A DNA stretch of 34,624 bases from an uncultured Bacteroidales bacterium (GTDB lineage: Bacteria > Bacteroidota > Bacteroidia > Bacteroidales > UBA932): positions 1 through 34,624 of the forward strand of contig CALUQC010000026.1 in NCBI GenBank assembly GCA_944322805.1, given 5' to 3'. The position numbers and the translations under genes are program-made. The notes under the pieces were generated by a model. That model saw only the letters and a list, made by a program, of their open reading frames with translations, did not search any database and was not told the origin of the DNA. Shown here piece by piece: positions 8,029-16,980 of the stretch. Position 1 is the first letter of the stretch. Each line of letters opens with the position of its first letter.

Positions 8029-9558
8029 TTATGCTTTTTCGTTCGAAATATCGTCCCACAGTGTTTTCACCTTTTCCAACCAGGTGATTTTCGGATTCTT
8101 GCCGCTGCCTTTCGAGCTGCTGCCCTTCGAGTTGCCGCCCTTCGAGCCGCTGCCTTTCTGACCACTCCTGGAGCTCCCGGGCTGCACCTCCTCGATTTCA
8201 CCCGGAGCGAAAAGCGAGTCCCCGTTTGACTGAGCCGGAGTCCCGTTGCCGTTCCCGGCAGCGTCATTGTCCGTACGGACATCTTCATCCTCCATGTCTT
8301 CGGCAGTCCTTACGTGCACTCCGTCATCTTCGAAAGAGACCTCCTCTCCGACCTTGACCGTATCTTCACCCTGTATGCAGTCCCCGATTCTGTCGGCCTT
8401 GGCGGCCAATATCAGTCCGATGCTTACGGCGGCGTCGGTCTCCAGTATGCCGTCGCACCCGTTTTCCGAAAACAGTTCCTGTCTCGGATAGCCTTTCCTG
8501 ACGTTGTAGCCCGAAAGCTCCTTGATGAAAGTCACGCAGTTCACAAGATTCGCCACGCCGCCGGTGAGCACGATGCCGCTCCTGAGATTGTCCGCATATC
8601 CGCTCCGTTCTATCTCGTACAGCATGGCCTCTATGATTTCCCTGACCCTGCATGTGATGATTTCCGACAGGTATTTCACCGAAATCTCCTTGTTCGGCGA
8701 GGCGTCCCCGCTGGTGATTTGTATGACTTTTTCGCTCAGGTTCTGCAGCCTGTCGGGCATGCAGGCGCCGAATGCCAGCTTGATGTTTTCCGCCAGTTTG
8801 GTGGAAATCATGGCTTCCGTCCTGATGTCGGACGTGACGGATGCTCCGCCGAACGGAATCGAGGCATAATGCCTCATGATGCCGCCGTAGTAGACGGATA
8901 CGGAAGTGCTGCCTCCTCCGAAGTCTATAAGGGCCACGCCGTTGTCGGTTTCGGAAGGGGTGAGTACGGCTTTCGCCAAAACGTCCGGGGTGAAGTATTT
9001 TTTCGCTATCGCGATCTTGAGGTTGTTGAAAGTCACGTTAATGGCCCTGAGAGCGCTTTTCTTCCCGATGAAAATCTTGAAATTGCCTTCCAGGATGTCG
9101 CTCGGCATGCCTATGACTTCGTCTTCGATGAGCTGGAATTCCTCCCCGTTCGAAAACGACTGCGCCACGGCTCCGAAAAGTTCCTCGTTTTTGGCGTCGT
9201 CGAGAGGGTAGCTGTCCAGTGCCCCGTTTTTCAGGATGTCCACCTCTTCGTCCGTGATGCAGCTGTCGGGATTCACCCTTTCTATCCTTGCCGGACGCGT
9301 CTCCTGCCTCACCCTGTATTTCGGCATGCCGACCACGGCCTGTGTGATTTTGATATTCAGCTCGTTTTCCGCTTTCCTGATCAGGGCCTCGAGCGGCTTG
9401 GTGACCTGCATGGAGTTGATGACATAATTGTTCCTGACTCCTGCCGACGGAGCCGTACCGTAATAGATTACCTGTATGTCATCGCCCGTGACCTTGGCTA
9501 TTGTCAGGGCCACCTTCGACGACCCGATGTCGACTGCGACGATGTGTTTGTCTTCCAT
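8029..9558 (-). CDS. ftsA: Cell division protein FtsA
   Basis: 509 aa actin-like ATPase that tethers FtsZ to the membrane. AVDIGSSKVALTIAKV (8-23) is phosphate loop 1, ALIDFGGGSTSVSVYYGG near 210 is phosphate loop 2, and GIVLTGGVANLVNC near 345 is the adenosine-binding motif. The 1C subdomain sits between the first two. The protein is longer than E. coli FtsA (420 aa) because of a linker after about residue 410: an acidic part, then a Ser/Gly/Lys part made of five-residue repeats. The final segment, KITWLEKVKTLWDDI, is an amphipathic helix, the expected membrane anchor. The stop lies six bases before ftsZ and the start nine bases after ftsQ. Confidence 0.95.
   Translation of the reverse strand: MEDKHIVAVDIGSSKVALTIAKVTGDDIQVIYYGTAPSAGVRNNYVINSMQVTKPLEALIRKAENELNIKITQAVVGMPKYRVRQETRPARIERVNPDSCITDEEVDILKNGALDSYPLDDAKNEELFGAVAQSFSNGEEFQLIEDEVIGMPSDILEGNFKIFIGKKSALRAINVTFNNLKIAIAKKYFTPDVLAKAVLTPSETDNGVALIDFGGGSTSVSVYYGGIMRHYASIPFGGASVTSDIRTEAMISTKLAENIKLAFGACMPDRLQNLSEKVIQITSGDASPNKEISVKYLSEIITCRVREIIEAMLYEIERSGYADNLRSGIVLTGGVANLVNCVTFIKELSGYNVRKGYPRQELFSENGCDGILETDAAVSIGLILAAKADRIGDCIQGEDTVKVGEEVSFEDDGVHVRTAEDMEDEDVRTDNDAAGNGNGTPAQSNGDSLFAPGEIEEVQPGSSRSGQKGSGSKGGNSKGSSSKGSGKNPKITWLEKVKTLWDDISNEKA
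8101..8160. repeat. Four 15-base tandem repeats in the ftsA linker
   Basis: Four imperfect 15-base units start at 8101, 8116, 8131 and 8146 (GCYGCTGCCYTTCGA type on the plus strand). They encode the KGSGS-type five-residue repeats just ahead of the FtsA membrane anchor. The unit is a multiple of three, so gain or loss of units would alter linker length without breaking the frame. Confidence 0.85.
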
Positions 9559-9567
9559 AGTATTATA

Positions 9568-10356
9568 TCATTTGCAGATTATCTGTCCCCTGTATCTTAC
9601 ATCCACGCTCCTGTAACGGTCTTTCCCCATTGCCGGCACGATGCCGGTATAATAGCTTTCCATCAGCCTGAACTTCTCTTCTATGCCGGACGGCTTCCCG
9701 AAAATGAACTTTTCCTTTCCTTCCCGCGGGATCAGGATCAGGTCTCCGTTCTGCTGTACGTGGATTTGTACGATGTTCCTGTCCCAGACCTTGTGTTTTT
9801 CCATATACAGCACCATGTCCGTCATCCTCTCTATCCACTCCCTTTCGCGTCCCGACACCGCCTGCCCTTTTCCGGAGCCGGCCGTTTTCAGGGGAATGTA
9901 CCCGTCTATCACTATCACATGGCTCGATTTGCCGTCCTTCAGGGGAAATACGTACCCGTCGGCGTCGGCATAGAAACTTGCGGCGCCTTTCTGGAAACGC
10001 ATTACCGGAATCCTCTGGGAGATGTCCACGTGCAGCGTCCCGTCTTTCGTGCAGTATGCCTCGCTTTTCAGGACGGCACTCTGCGAATCGAGCACGCTTT
10101 CTATCTTTTTCAGGTCTATGTCTCCTATCGGAATCCCCTCCGTCCTGCCGTACCCTGCGGAGATGTACCCGGCAATGTCTTCCCTGCACACGAATTTGTT
10201 CTCCGAGCTGTCCGCTATCCTTATTTCGGTATCCGTACACAAGGTCACGGCCCTCTTTGCCCGGCTTACCCCTGCGGAAACACAGAGACAGACGATGATG
10301 AGTGTCATCACGCCTGCCCCGAGCACGGTCCCCGTTATGTTTCCCTTCCCGTTCAC
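9568..10356 (-). CDS. ftsQ: Cell division protein FtsQ/DivIB
   Basis: 262 aa single-pass membrane protein of the divisome. There is a short cytoplasmic N-terminus, a transmembrane helix at about residues 9-28 (GTVLGAGVMTLIIVCLCVSAG), and then a periplasmic region with a POTRA-like start. That region carries IADSSENKFV followed by the IGDIDLKKIESVLDS segment, and KSEAYCTKDGTLHVDISQRIPVMRF, the classic FtsQ segment in which a beta strand precedes the R-x-P motif. It starts with GTG: the plus strand reads CAC at 10354-10356. The start overlaps the murC stop as GTGA, so translation is probably coupled. The next in-frame ATG lies inside the membrane helix, which supports the GTG. Its position between murC and ftsA is the standard one. 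Confidence 0.92.
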   Translation of the reverse strand: MNGKGNITGTVLGAGVMTLIIVCLCVSAGVSRAKRAVTLCTDTEIRIADSSENKFVCREDIAGYISAGYGRTEGIPIGDIDLKKIESVLDSQSAVLKSEAYCTKDGTLHVDISQRIPVMRFQKGAASFYADADGYVFPLKDGKSSHVIVIDGYIPLKTAGSGKGQAVSGREREWIERMTDMVLYMEKHKVWDRNIVQIHVQQNGDLILIPREGKEKFIFGKPSGIEEKFRLMESYYTGIVPAMGKDRYRSVDVRYRGQIICK

Positions 10357-11717
10357 TTTCCGTATCGTCTCTGCATCATTTCAGTTATGCTCCCGGTGTA
10401 CCTGTCTATGTTTCCGGCCCCAAAAGTAACCAAAGTATCGATATCTTCTCCCTCCAAAGTCTCCATAAGCTCCTCTTTTTTTATCAGCACCTTGTCCCGG
10501 ATGTCCGCACGGTCGAAAATGATATCTGACGTGACGCCGGGTATGGGCTCCTCGCGTGCGGGATAAATGTCGAGCAGAATCAGTCTGTCGGCTTTGGAAA
10601 GGGCTGCCGCGAAACCGTCGGCAAAGTCGCGGGTGCGGGTGTAGAGATGAGGCTGGAACACTGCCGTAAGTTTCCGTCCCGGGAAAATGTCGCGGATGGA
10701 GCTGACAGCTGCCGCAATCTCTGCCGGATGGTGCGCGTAGTCGTCGATATAGGCGTGTCCCGGACGGTTGTAGTGGATGTCGAAGCGTCGTTTCACTCCG
10801 GCAAATGTCGCCAGGGCTTTTCTGACGGATGCCGGGGCAATGCCGTAGTTCAGGGCAATGGCTGCCGCCGCAATGCCGTTTTCCACATTGACCCAGCCCG
10901 GTACTCCCACGCGGCAGCCCGTGATGACTCCGCCCGGATATGCGAGGTCGAAGGTGAAATACCCGCATTCGTCCTTTACGATATTGACGGCGTGGAAATC
11001 CGCCCGCGCATCGTCATATGCGTACCTCAGTATCCGGGCTTCCGTATCTCCGGGGCCTATGTCCAATCCGTACTTTGTGATGACCGTGCCGCTCACCTGC
11101 GATGCGAAGGCCCTGAAGGCTTCCTTTACGTGGGCAAGGTCGGAATATATGTCCAAATGGTCCGCATCCATGGCGGTGATGACCGCCGTCTCTGGATGAA
11201 GCTGCAGAAAAGAGCGGTCGAATTCGTCGGCTTCCACTACCACCACGTCGTTCGGCGCCGTGAGAAGATTGCTTCCGTAGTTCTTCGAAATACCTCCGAG
11301 AAATGCGGAACAGCCTTCCCCGCTCTGCTCGAAAATGTGGGCGAGAAGCGTGCTGGTGGTGGTTTTCCCGTGGGTGCCCGCTACGGCAAGGCATCTCTGC
11401 CCGCCGGTGATTTCCCCGAGTGCCATGGAGCGTTTCAGCACCTTGTAGCCGTGCTCTGCCACATATGTGAGTTCACCCATGTCGTGCGGGATGGCTGGGG
11501 TGTAAATCACGAGAGTGTTTTCCGGAGAGCCGGGAATAAAGTCCGTGTTGTCCTCATAATGGACCGGTATTCCTTCCGCCTCGAGTTCCCCTGTAAGTTC
11601 GGACGGAGTCCGGTCGTAGCCGGAGACGTTGTATCCCTTGAACTTGTAATATCTTGCAATGGCGCTCATCCCGATGCCGCCGATGCCTATGAAATATATG
11701 TTTTCGTATTTTTTCAT
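10353..11717 (-). CDS. murC: UDP-N-acetylmuramate--L-alanine ligase
   Basis: 454 aa Mur ligase that adds L-Ala to UDP-MurNAc, the first peptide step of peptidoglycan precursor synthesis in the cytoplasm. IYFIGIGGIGMSAIARYY (7-24) is the N-terminal UDP-binding Rossmann loop characteristic of MurC. VAGTHGKTTTSTLLAHIF near 115 is the ATP-binding P-loop. VVVEADEFDRSFL and the later DDYAHHPAEI and VFQPHLYTRT are MurC-specific conserved segments. The stop overlaps ftsQ, and the ATG overlaps the murG stop by one base (TAATG). Length and domain order are normal. Confidence 0.97.
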   Translation of the reverse strand: MKKYENIYFIGIGGIGMSAIARYYKFKGYNVSGYDRTPSELTGELEAEGIPVHYEDNTDFIPGSPENTLVIYTPAIPHDMGELTYVAEHGYKVLKRSMALGEITGGQRCLAVAGTHGKTTTSTLLAHIFEQSGEGCSAFLGGISKNYGSNLLTAPNDVVVVEADEFDRSFLQLHPETAVITAMDADHLDIYSDLAHVKEAFRAFASQVSGTVITKYGLDIGPGDTEARILRYAYDDARADFHAVNIVKDECGYFTFDLAYPGGVITGCRVGVPGWVNVENGIAAAAIALNYGIAPASVRKALATFAGVKRRFDIHYNRPGHAYIDDYAHHPAEIAAAVSSIRDIFPGRKLTAVFQPHLYTRTRDFADGFAAALSKADRLILLDIYPAREEPIPGVTSDIIFDRADIRDKVLIKKEELMETLEGEDIDTLVTFGAGNIDRYTGSITEMMQRRYGK

Positions 11718-12847
11718 TATTTCCCCCTTTCCGCTCCTGTCAGGGCATAAATTTCATCCACTATCCTGTCTGCGGCATCCCTTTTTGCCGATTTCAGGAT
11801 ATTTTCTTCCATCTTCCCTATCTTTTCCGGGTCGTGAACAAGCCTGCATGCTTCCTCCATCAGCTTTTCCGGAGCTTCGGCATCGCTGACAAGCATGGCC
11901 GCGTCCTTGCGCACCAACGCCATGGCATTGTGGGTCTGATGGTCCTCCGCCACGTTCGGAGAAGGTACAAAGATAACGGCTTTTCCGGCTGCGCACAACT
12001 CCGATACCGAACTTGCCCCGGATCTCGAGATGACAGTGTCCGCTACGGCATATGCCAGATCCATTCTCTTTATGAAGTCATGATGCCGGACGTTTGCCGG
12101 ACGGTGCTCCTCCATGAAGCTGTCGATTCCTGCCTTGTAATACTTCCCGCATTGCCAGAGGACTTCGACATCATTGCCCGAAGGGCACCCTTGCAGAATC
12201 CAGTTTTTCATCGCATCGTTCAGCGTCCTGCTTCCGAGACTTCCTCCGACGACGAAAATGTGCCTTTTCTCCGGATTGAGCCCGTAGTATTCCATTCCTT
12301 CCGCCCTCGTTTCCGGTGTCGCCGGGATTATTTCCTTTCGGATAGGATTGCCCGTGATGACGATTTTGTCTGCCGGGAAGAACTTTTCCATGCCCTCGTA
12401 AGCCACGCATATCCTGCCGGCCTTCTTCCCGAGAATCCTGTTCGTCAGCCCGGCGAATCCGTTCTGCTCCTGTATCAGGGTCGGGATTCCCTTGCGTTCG
12501 GCACTCCACAGCAGGGGAGCGCTGGCATATCCTCCGACACCCACTGCTATGTCGGGCTTGAATTCCCTTATTATTTTCCCGGCTGCTCTCAGGCTTCCGA
12601 TGACCTTGAACGGCAGAGCCAGGTTGGACAGCGACAGACTCCGCTGCAGACCGGCAACGCGAAGCCCTATTATCCTGTAGCCGGCCGCAGGGACTTTTTC
12701 CATTTCCATGCGTCCCTCTGCGCCTACAAACAGGATTTCAGTGTCCGGATTCTCTTCCTTCAGCCGGCCGGCAATGGACAGGGCCGGAAAGATGTGTCCT
12801 CCGGTCCCGCCGCCGCTGATTATTACCCGTAGAGCCTTCTTGTTCAT
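11717..12847 (-). CDS. murG: UDP-N-acetylglucosamine--MurNAc-pentapeptide-PP-undecaprenol GlcNAc transferase
   Basis: 376 aa GT28 glycosyltransferase on the inner face of the cytoplasmic membrane that converts lipid I to lipid II. VIISGGGTGGHIFPALSIA (8-26) is the first G-loop with the GGTGGHI motif. VGGYASAPLLW near 104 is the second G-loop. VVGGSLGSRTLND near 200 is the third, and SRSGASSVSELCAAGKAVIFVP near 270 binds the UDP-GlcNAc. The start overlaps the ftsW stop by four bases (ATGA), and the stop overlaps the murC start by one base. It uses the carrier lipid that the DUF368 protein in this window probably recycles. Confidence 0.97.
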   Translation of the reverse strand: MNKKALRVIISGGGTGGHIFPALSIAGRLKEENPDTEILFVGAEGRMEMEKVPAAGYRIIGLRVAGLQRSLSLSNLALPFKVIGSLRAAGKIIREFKPDIAVGVGGYASAPLLWSAERKGIPTLIQEQNGFAGLTNRILGKKAGRICVAYEGMEKFFPADKIVITGNPIRKEIIPATPETRAEGMEYYGLNPEKRHIFVVGGSLGSRTLNDAMKNWILQGCPSGNDVEVLWQCGKYYKAGIDSFMEEHRPANVRHHDFIKRMDLAYAVADTVISRSGASSVSELCAAGKAVIFVPSPNVAEDHQTHNAMALVRKDAAMLVSDAEAPEKLMEEACRLVHDPEKIGKMEENILKSAKRDAADRIVDEIYALTGAERGK

Positions 12848-14247
12848 ATCCTATCGTCGTTTTCTTCGTCATTCTCCATATCCGCGTCCGGGGCTTCCTG
12901 CACTTCCGGGGCTTCCTGCACCACCTCCTGTACCACCGCATTCTTCCTGGCGAAACGGCTTATTGAAAGCAGCACTCCGAACGCCACGCTGAAACTCAGG
13001 AACGAACTGCTTCCGTGGCTTACCATGGGCAGGGTCTGTCCCGTCAGCGGCCCGATGTTCACGTTGACCAGCATATGCATGAAAGCCTGTCCGGTAATCA
13101 GCAGCACGAGCCCGGCCACCGCTATTTTCGCAAACATCGAATCGCAGGATTTCACTATCAGCGAGCCGCGGGCCAGCAGGCTGACATACAGTATCATCAC
13201 GATGATTCCTCCTATCAGCCCGTACTCCTCGATGATGAAAGAGTAGATATAGTCGCTGAATATCGCATATACCGAGTATTTCTGGGTGCTGTTTCCCGGA
13301 CCCTTGCCTATGATTCCGCCCTCCTTGATTGCTAATTTTGCGCTTTCCGGCTGCCTTATCTTGTCGATGGCCTCCTTGTAGTCCTTGCTCCAGACGTGCG
13401 TTTCCCCGCGGGCGGCTTCCATCCCGGCTATCCTGTTTTCATCTTCTATCACCTTGTACTCCTTGTGCAGGGTAAGCCTGTTTGCCGCAGTTGCGAGTCT
13501 CGGGAACATTTCTCCGCCCGAGGCCACGTGCAGCCCGACGAACAGCCCTATCATCAGGCATCCTGCGGCCAGCGCGCCGAAAATTTCCTTTTTAGGCAGC
13601 CCGCCGATCAGTATGACCATGAACATCACCAGTCCGGTGAGCATGGTGCTGGAAATTCCTCCCTTGAACATGCCGCCGATGACGAGTATGGCCGGAAGGT
13701 AGATGTACATGATCCGTTTTGCTGCCGGACTGTCGAAAAAGGCGAGCTTCGGGGACAGTACGGACAATGCTTTCGGCAGCCTGAACGAGTCCCTGCGGTA
13801 TGCGTCGATGGCCCATGCGAGATACATGACCATGGCTACCTTGATGACCTCGAAAATGTATATCTGCATCCCGAAAATCTCCAGCGACCGTTCGGCGCCG
13901 TTGACGTTTATGGTGCCGATACCGGCAATGAGGAGGACCAGCAGCACGAACGAGACGAAAAAGCCGGTCGAGGAAAACAGGCGGATGAAGCCGATGCTCG
14001 GAATGTTGTAGCAGAGCACTATGATGGCCAGCCCGGCACATGCGAGCTGGAACTGCGAGAAGAAAATATCCAGCCGGGACGTGTCTCCCTTGGCAAGTCC
14101 CGAGGATGAGGCGAAAATGGTAATGAGCGATATGAGGATGAGCAGCAGCACGATCATCCATATCACCTTGTCGCCCTTGAAGCCGGCAATGAAGTTCCAG
14201 AAGTTCTTCCCTTGTCTTGCTCCCGTATTTTCTTCCGTGTTTTCCAT
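12844..14247 (-). CDS. ftsW: SEDS-family peptidoglycan polymerase FtsW
   Basis: 467 aa polytopic membrane protein with about ten predicted helices. It is the septal glycosyltransferase that works with PBP3/FtsI. The SEDS signature appears near the C-terminus: NVNIGPLTGQTLPMVSHGSSSFLSF, with the conserved PLTG-TLP-SHGSSS. An extracytoplasmic loop (about residues 230-300), after GLHVASGGEMFPRLATAANR, is larger and charged. IKEGGIIGKGPGNSTQKY is the conserved GxGPGNS-type segment. The last 35 residues are an unusual Glu/Pro-rich repeat (VVQEAPEVQEAP) followed by an acidic tail, likely cytoplasmic and disordered. It lies between murD (41-base gap) and murG (overlap). Confidence 0.95.
   Translation of the reverse strand: MENTEENTGARQGKNFWNFIAGFKGDKVIWMIVLLLILISLITIFASSSGLAKGDTSRLDIFFSQFQLACAGLAIIVLCYNIPSIGFIRLFSSTGFFVSFVLLVLLIAGIGTINVNGAERSLEIFGMQIYIFEVIKVAMVMYLAWAIDAYRRDSFRLPKALSVLSPKLAFFDSPAAKRIMYIYLPAILVIGGMFKGGISSTMLTGLVMFMVILIGGLPKKEIFGALAAGCLMIGLFVGLHVASGGEMFPRLATAANRLTLHKEYKVIEDENRIAGMEAARGETHVWSKDYKEAIDKIRQPESAKLAIKEGGIIGKGPGNSTQKYSVYAIFSDYIYSFIIEEYGLIGGIIVMILYVSLLARGSLIVKSCDSMFAKIAVAGLVLLITGQAFMHMLVNVNIGPLTGQTLPMVSHGSSSFLSFSVAFGVLLSISRFARKNAVVQEVVQEAPEVQEAPDADMENDEENDDRI
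12890..12925. repeat. Two 18-base tandem repeats in the ftsW 3' end
   Basis: GGGGCTTCCTGCACTTCC (12890-12907) is followed directly by a copy differing only in its last bases (12908-12925). A degenerate third copy follows. They encode the Gln-Glu-Ala-Pro repeats of the FtsW tail. The units are in frame. Confidence 0.75.
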
Positions 14248-14288
14248 ATGTCAACGTATTCTTTTATCCCGTGAGGTCCGGAGCCGCG

Positions 14289-15623
14289 TCAGAGATTCCG
14301 GACGGCCTCCTTGAACTGCCTTCCCCTGTCCTCGTAGTTCTTGAACAGGTCGAAACTTGCGCAGCACGGCGACAGCAGCACCACATCTCCCGCCGCGGCT
14401 ATCCTGTGCGCCGTTTTCACTGCATCCTCTGCCGAAGTCACGTCATACATTTCGGGCACGGCTTTCGAGAATGCCTCGTGTATCTTCCTGTTGTCCACCC
14501 CTAAACAGATGATGGCCTTGACTTTTTCTTCTGCCAGCGGCACGAGGGGGGCATAATCGTTGCCCTTGTCCGTGCCTCCCACTATCCAGACCACCGGACG
14601 GGTCTGGCACTCGAGAGCGTACCAGGCGGCATCCACGTTTGTAGCCTTGGAATCGTTGATATAGAGCACGTCGCCGATGCTGAGCACCTTTTCCAACCGG
14701 TGCTCCACCGGCTGGAAGGATGACAGGGCCTCGCGGATGGTGTCGTTGTCGATATCCATTATCTTGCCCGCTATGGCTGCGGCCATCGAGTTGTAGACAT
14801 TGTGCCTGCCTCCGAGGGCCAGTTCCTGCAGGAACATGTCGCATTCGCTGTCGTTGTAGCGGACTATCATCCTGTCGTCGCGTACGAATGCACCCTGCGC
14901 CACTTCCGTCTTCTGGGTAAAAGGCAGTTTCTTGGCCCGTATCACTATCTTGTTCAGATGGTTGATGGTAATTTCGTCATCGGAGCAGAAGATGAAGCAG
15001 TCCTCGCTGTCCATGTTCTGCGTGATGCGGAACTTGGCTTTCACATAGTTCTCGAGCTTGTGGTCGTACCTGTCGAGATGGTCCGGGGTGATGTTCGTGA
15101 TGATGGCTATGTCGGCCTTGAAGTCATACATGTTGTCCAGCTGGAAACTGCTGAGTTCCAGTACGTAAATGTCGTAATTCTCCGTAGCCACCTGCAGGGC
15201 GTAGCTCTTCCCGATATTCCCGCCGAGCCCCACGTTCAGTCCGGCGTTTTTCAGAAGATAGTAAATCAGGGACGTGGTCGTGGTCTTGCCGTTGCTGCCC
15301 GTGATGCAGATTTTCTTCGCCCTGTCGTACCTCCCGGCAAATTCTATTTCGGAGATGATTCCGATGCCGCGGGCGGCAATCTTCTCGACCATCGGAGCCG
15401 TGGACGGAATGCCGGGGCTCTTGATTACCTCGTCCGCATTGAGGATAAGCTCCTCGGTATGCTGTCCGCTCTCGTACGGAATATTCCATTTCTCGAGCTC
15501 CTCCGCATATTTCCCGGCTATTTTGCCTTTGTCCGACAGGAAGACGTCGAAACCTTTCACCTTTGCCAGTACGGCAGCTCCCACTCCGCTTTCACCGCCG
15601 CCTAACACTACAATCCTTTTCAT
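14289..15623 (-). CDS. murD: UDP-N-acetylmuramoylalanine--D-glutamate ligase
   Basis: 444 aa Mur ligase adding D-Glu to UDP-MurNAc-L-Ala. IVVLGGGESGVGAAVLAKVKG (4-24) is the N-terminal nucleotide-sugar loop. ICITGSNGKTTTTSLIYYLL near 112 is the ATP P-loop. LELSSFQLDNM near 155 and TNITPDHLDRYD are the MurD-specific conserved segments. The C-terminal domain contains YINDSKATNVDAAWYAL, with the DSKATN motif that is a MurD hallmark, and LLSPCCASFDLFKNYEDRG, the conserved SPxxASFDxFxxxxxRG end. It follows mraY by 25 bases and precedes ftsW by 41, the longest gap in the middle of the cluster, though no promoter is evident there. Confidence 0.97.
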   Translation of the reverse strand: MKRIVVLGGGESGVGAAVLAKVKGFDVFLSDKGKIAGKYAEELEKWNIPYESGQHTEELILNADEVIKSPGIPSTAPMVEKIAARGIGIISEIEFAGRYDRAKKICITGSNGKTTTTSLIYYLLKNAGLNVGLGGNIGKSYALQVATENYDIYVLELSSFQLDNMYDFKADIAIITNITPDHLDRYDHKLENYVKAKFRITQNMDSEDCFIFCSDDEITINHLNKIVIRAKKLPFTQKTEVAQGAFVRDDRMIVRYNDSECDMFLQELALGGRHNVYNSMAAAIAGKIMDIDNDTIREALSSFQPVEHRLEKVLSIGDVLYINDSKATNVDAAWYALECQTRPVVWIVGGTDKGNDYAPLVPLAEEKVKAIICLGVDNRKIHEAFSKAVPEMYDVTSAEDAVKTAHRIAAAGDVVLLSPCCASFDLFKNYEDRGRQFKEAVRNL

Positions 15624-15648
15624 GTCGTTTTTTTGCTTTTGTTTTCTT

Positions 15649-16968
15649 CTATCTGACTTTGAGCAGCGCCACGGTCAGTACCGCCAGAATCACTTCCACG
15701 ATCCAGAATCTTACCACGATCTTGGCTTCCGGCAGCGCCCGTTCCGGCCATGTGACAAGCGCCTGCACACCCTCCTTCTGGAAATGGTGGTGGAGCGGCG
15801 TCATCTTGAACACCCTCCTGCCGGCGCCGTATTTTCTCTTTGTGTATTTGAAATACCCTCTCTGTATCATTACCGACAGGGTTTCCACCAGGAATACCCC
15901 GCAGAGGACCGGCAGCAGCAGCTCTTTCCTTATCAGTATCGCGCAGACTCCTATCACCCCGCCTATCATCAGGCTTCCGGTATCGCCCATGAACACCTGC
16001 GCCGGATAGGAATTATGCCACAGGAATCCTATCAGGGCCCCTGCGAATGCCGCCATGTAAACGGCAATTTCTCCCGTGCCCGGGATGTACATGATGTTCA
16101 GGTATTCCGCATTGATGATATTTCCCGACAGGTAGGCGAATATCCCCAGTACGGCCACCACTATGGTGGAAGTGCCGGTGGTAAGCCCGTCCATCCCGTC
16201 GGTGAGGTTTGTCCCGTTCGAGCATGCCGTGATTACGAATACTATCATCAGTACGTAAATGGCCCATTTGCAGTACCATCCGAGAGCGCCCCTGAACGGC
16301 GAGAGCCACTTGTAGTCGAATTCGTGATTCTTGATGAACGGGATGGTGGTCTTGGTGCTCTTTACCACATCTTCCTCGTGCCACTGGCCCGAATTTACCT
16401 TGAACTCCGTGTCTATGTCCAATGCCTGCCGTCCGGCAGCGGCCGTCTCTGCTGCAACCGTCTCTGCTGCAACCTGCTCCGTCTGCACTTTCTCCCTGAC
16501 CACGATGTCCGGGCTGAAACATACGGTAAGTCCCAGTCCGAGCCCGAACAGTATCTGGCTGACTAATTTCCCGCGTTCGCTCAGGCCTTCCTTGCGGTGC
16601 CGGAAGACCTTTATGTAGTCGTCGGTGAATCCCAATGCGGCAAACCAGAGGGTGGTGACTGTCAGTATGACGGTATAGATGTTCGTCAGGTCGGCGAAAA
16701 GCAGGACGGATATCATGACGGCTGCGAAAATGATGATTCCGCCCATTGTCGGCGTACCCTTTTTCTGCATCTGGCCCTCGAGCCCGAGATCCCTGATTTC
16801 CTCTCCTATCTGCTTTTTCTGCAGCCAGCGTATGATTTTTTTCCCGATGACAAGGGATATGAGCATGGCCGTCACGCTCGCCATCATCGCGCGGAACGAC
16901 AGATAGCCCATAAGTCCCTGTCCGGGAATATCGTATTCTTTCAGTGCCTCGAATAAATGGTATAGCAT
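15649..16968 (-). CDS. mraY: Phospho-N-acetylmuramoyl-pentapeptide transferase
   Basis: 439 aa inner-membrane enzyme that transfers phospho-MurNAc-pentapeptide to undecaprenyl phosphate to make lipid I. The motifs present are KKGTPTMGGIIIF near 69, LGFTDDYIKVFRHRKEGLS near 112 (the catalytic Asp pair), NGTNLTDGMDGLTTG near 253, MGDTGSLMIGG near 328, and PLHHHFQKEG near 395, the HHH motif. It is about 80 residues longer than E. coli MraY. The extra length is a hydrophilic loop between about residues 155 and 220, containing a perfect VAAET-VAAET duplication and an FDYKWL end. Longer loops at this place are usual in Bacteroidetes. The gene lies 12 bases after murE. Confidence 0.96.
   Translation of the reverse strand: MLYHLFEALKEYDIPGQGLMGYLSFRAMMASVTAMLISLVIGKKIIRWLQKKQIGEEIRDLGLEGQMQKKGTPTMGGIIIFAAVMISVLLFADLTNIYTVILTVTTLWFAALGFTDDYIKVFRHRKEGLSERGKLVSQILFGLGLGLTVCFSPDIVVREKVQTEQVAAETVAAETAAAGRQALDIDTEFKVNSGQWHEEDVVKSTKTTIPFIKNHEFDYKWLSPFRGALGWYCKWAIYVLMIVFVITACSNGTNLTDGMDGLTTGTSTIVVAVLGIFAYLSGNIINAEYLNIMYIPGTGEIAVYMAAFAGALIGFLWHNSYPAQVFMGDTGSLMIGGVIGVCAILIRKELLLPVLCGVFLVETLSVMIQRGYFKYTKRKYGAGRRVFKMTPLHHHFQKEGVQALVTWPERALPEAKIVVRFWIVEVILAVLTVALLKVR
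16443..16472. repeat. Perfect 15-base tandem duplication in mraY loop
   Basis: CCGTCTCTGCTGCAA occurs twice back to back (16443-16457 and 16458-16472, plus strand). It encodes VAAET twice in the hydrophilic insertion of MraY. The exact identity suggests recent duplication. Confidence 0.9.
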
Positions 16969-16980
16969 GTCCTGTCCTGA

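Noticed and set aside
8314..10566. A 750-codon open frame on the plus strand across ftsA, ftsQ and murC
   Set aside because: It is entirely antisense to three confident genes and shows no recognisable domain. Codon bias of the real genes leaves this frame free of stops.
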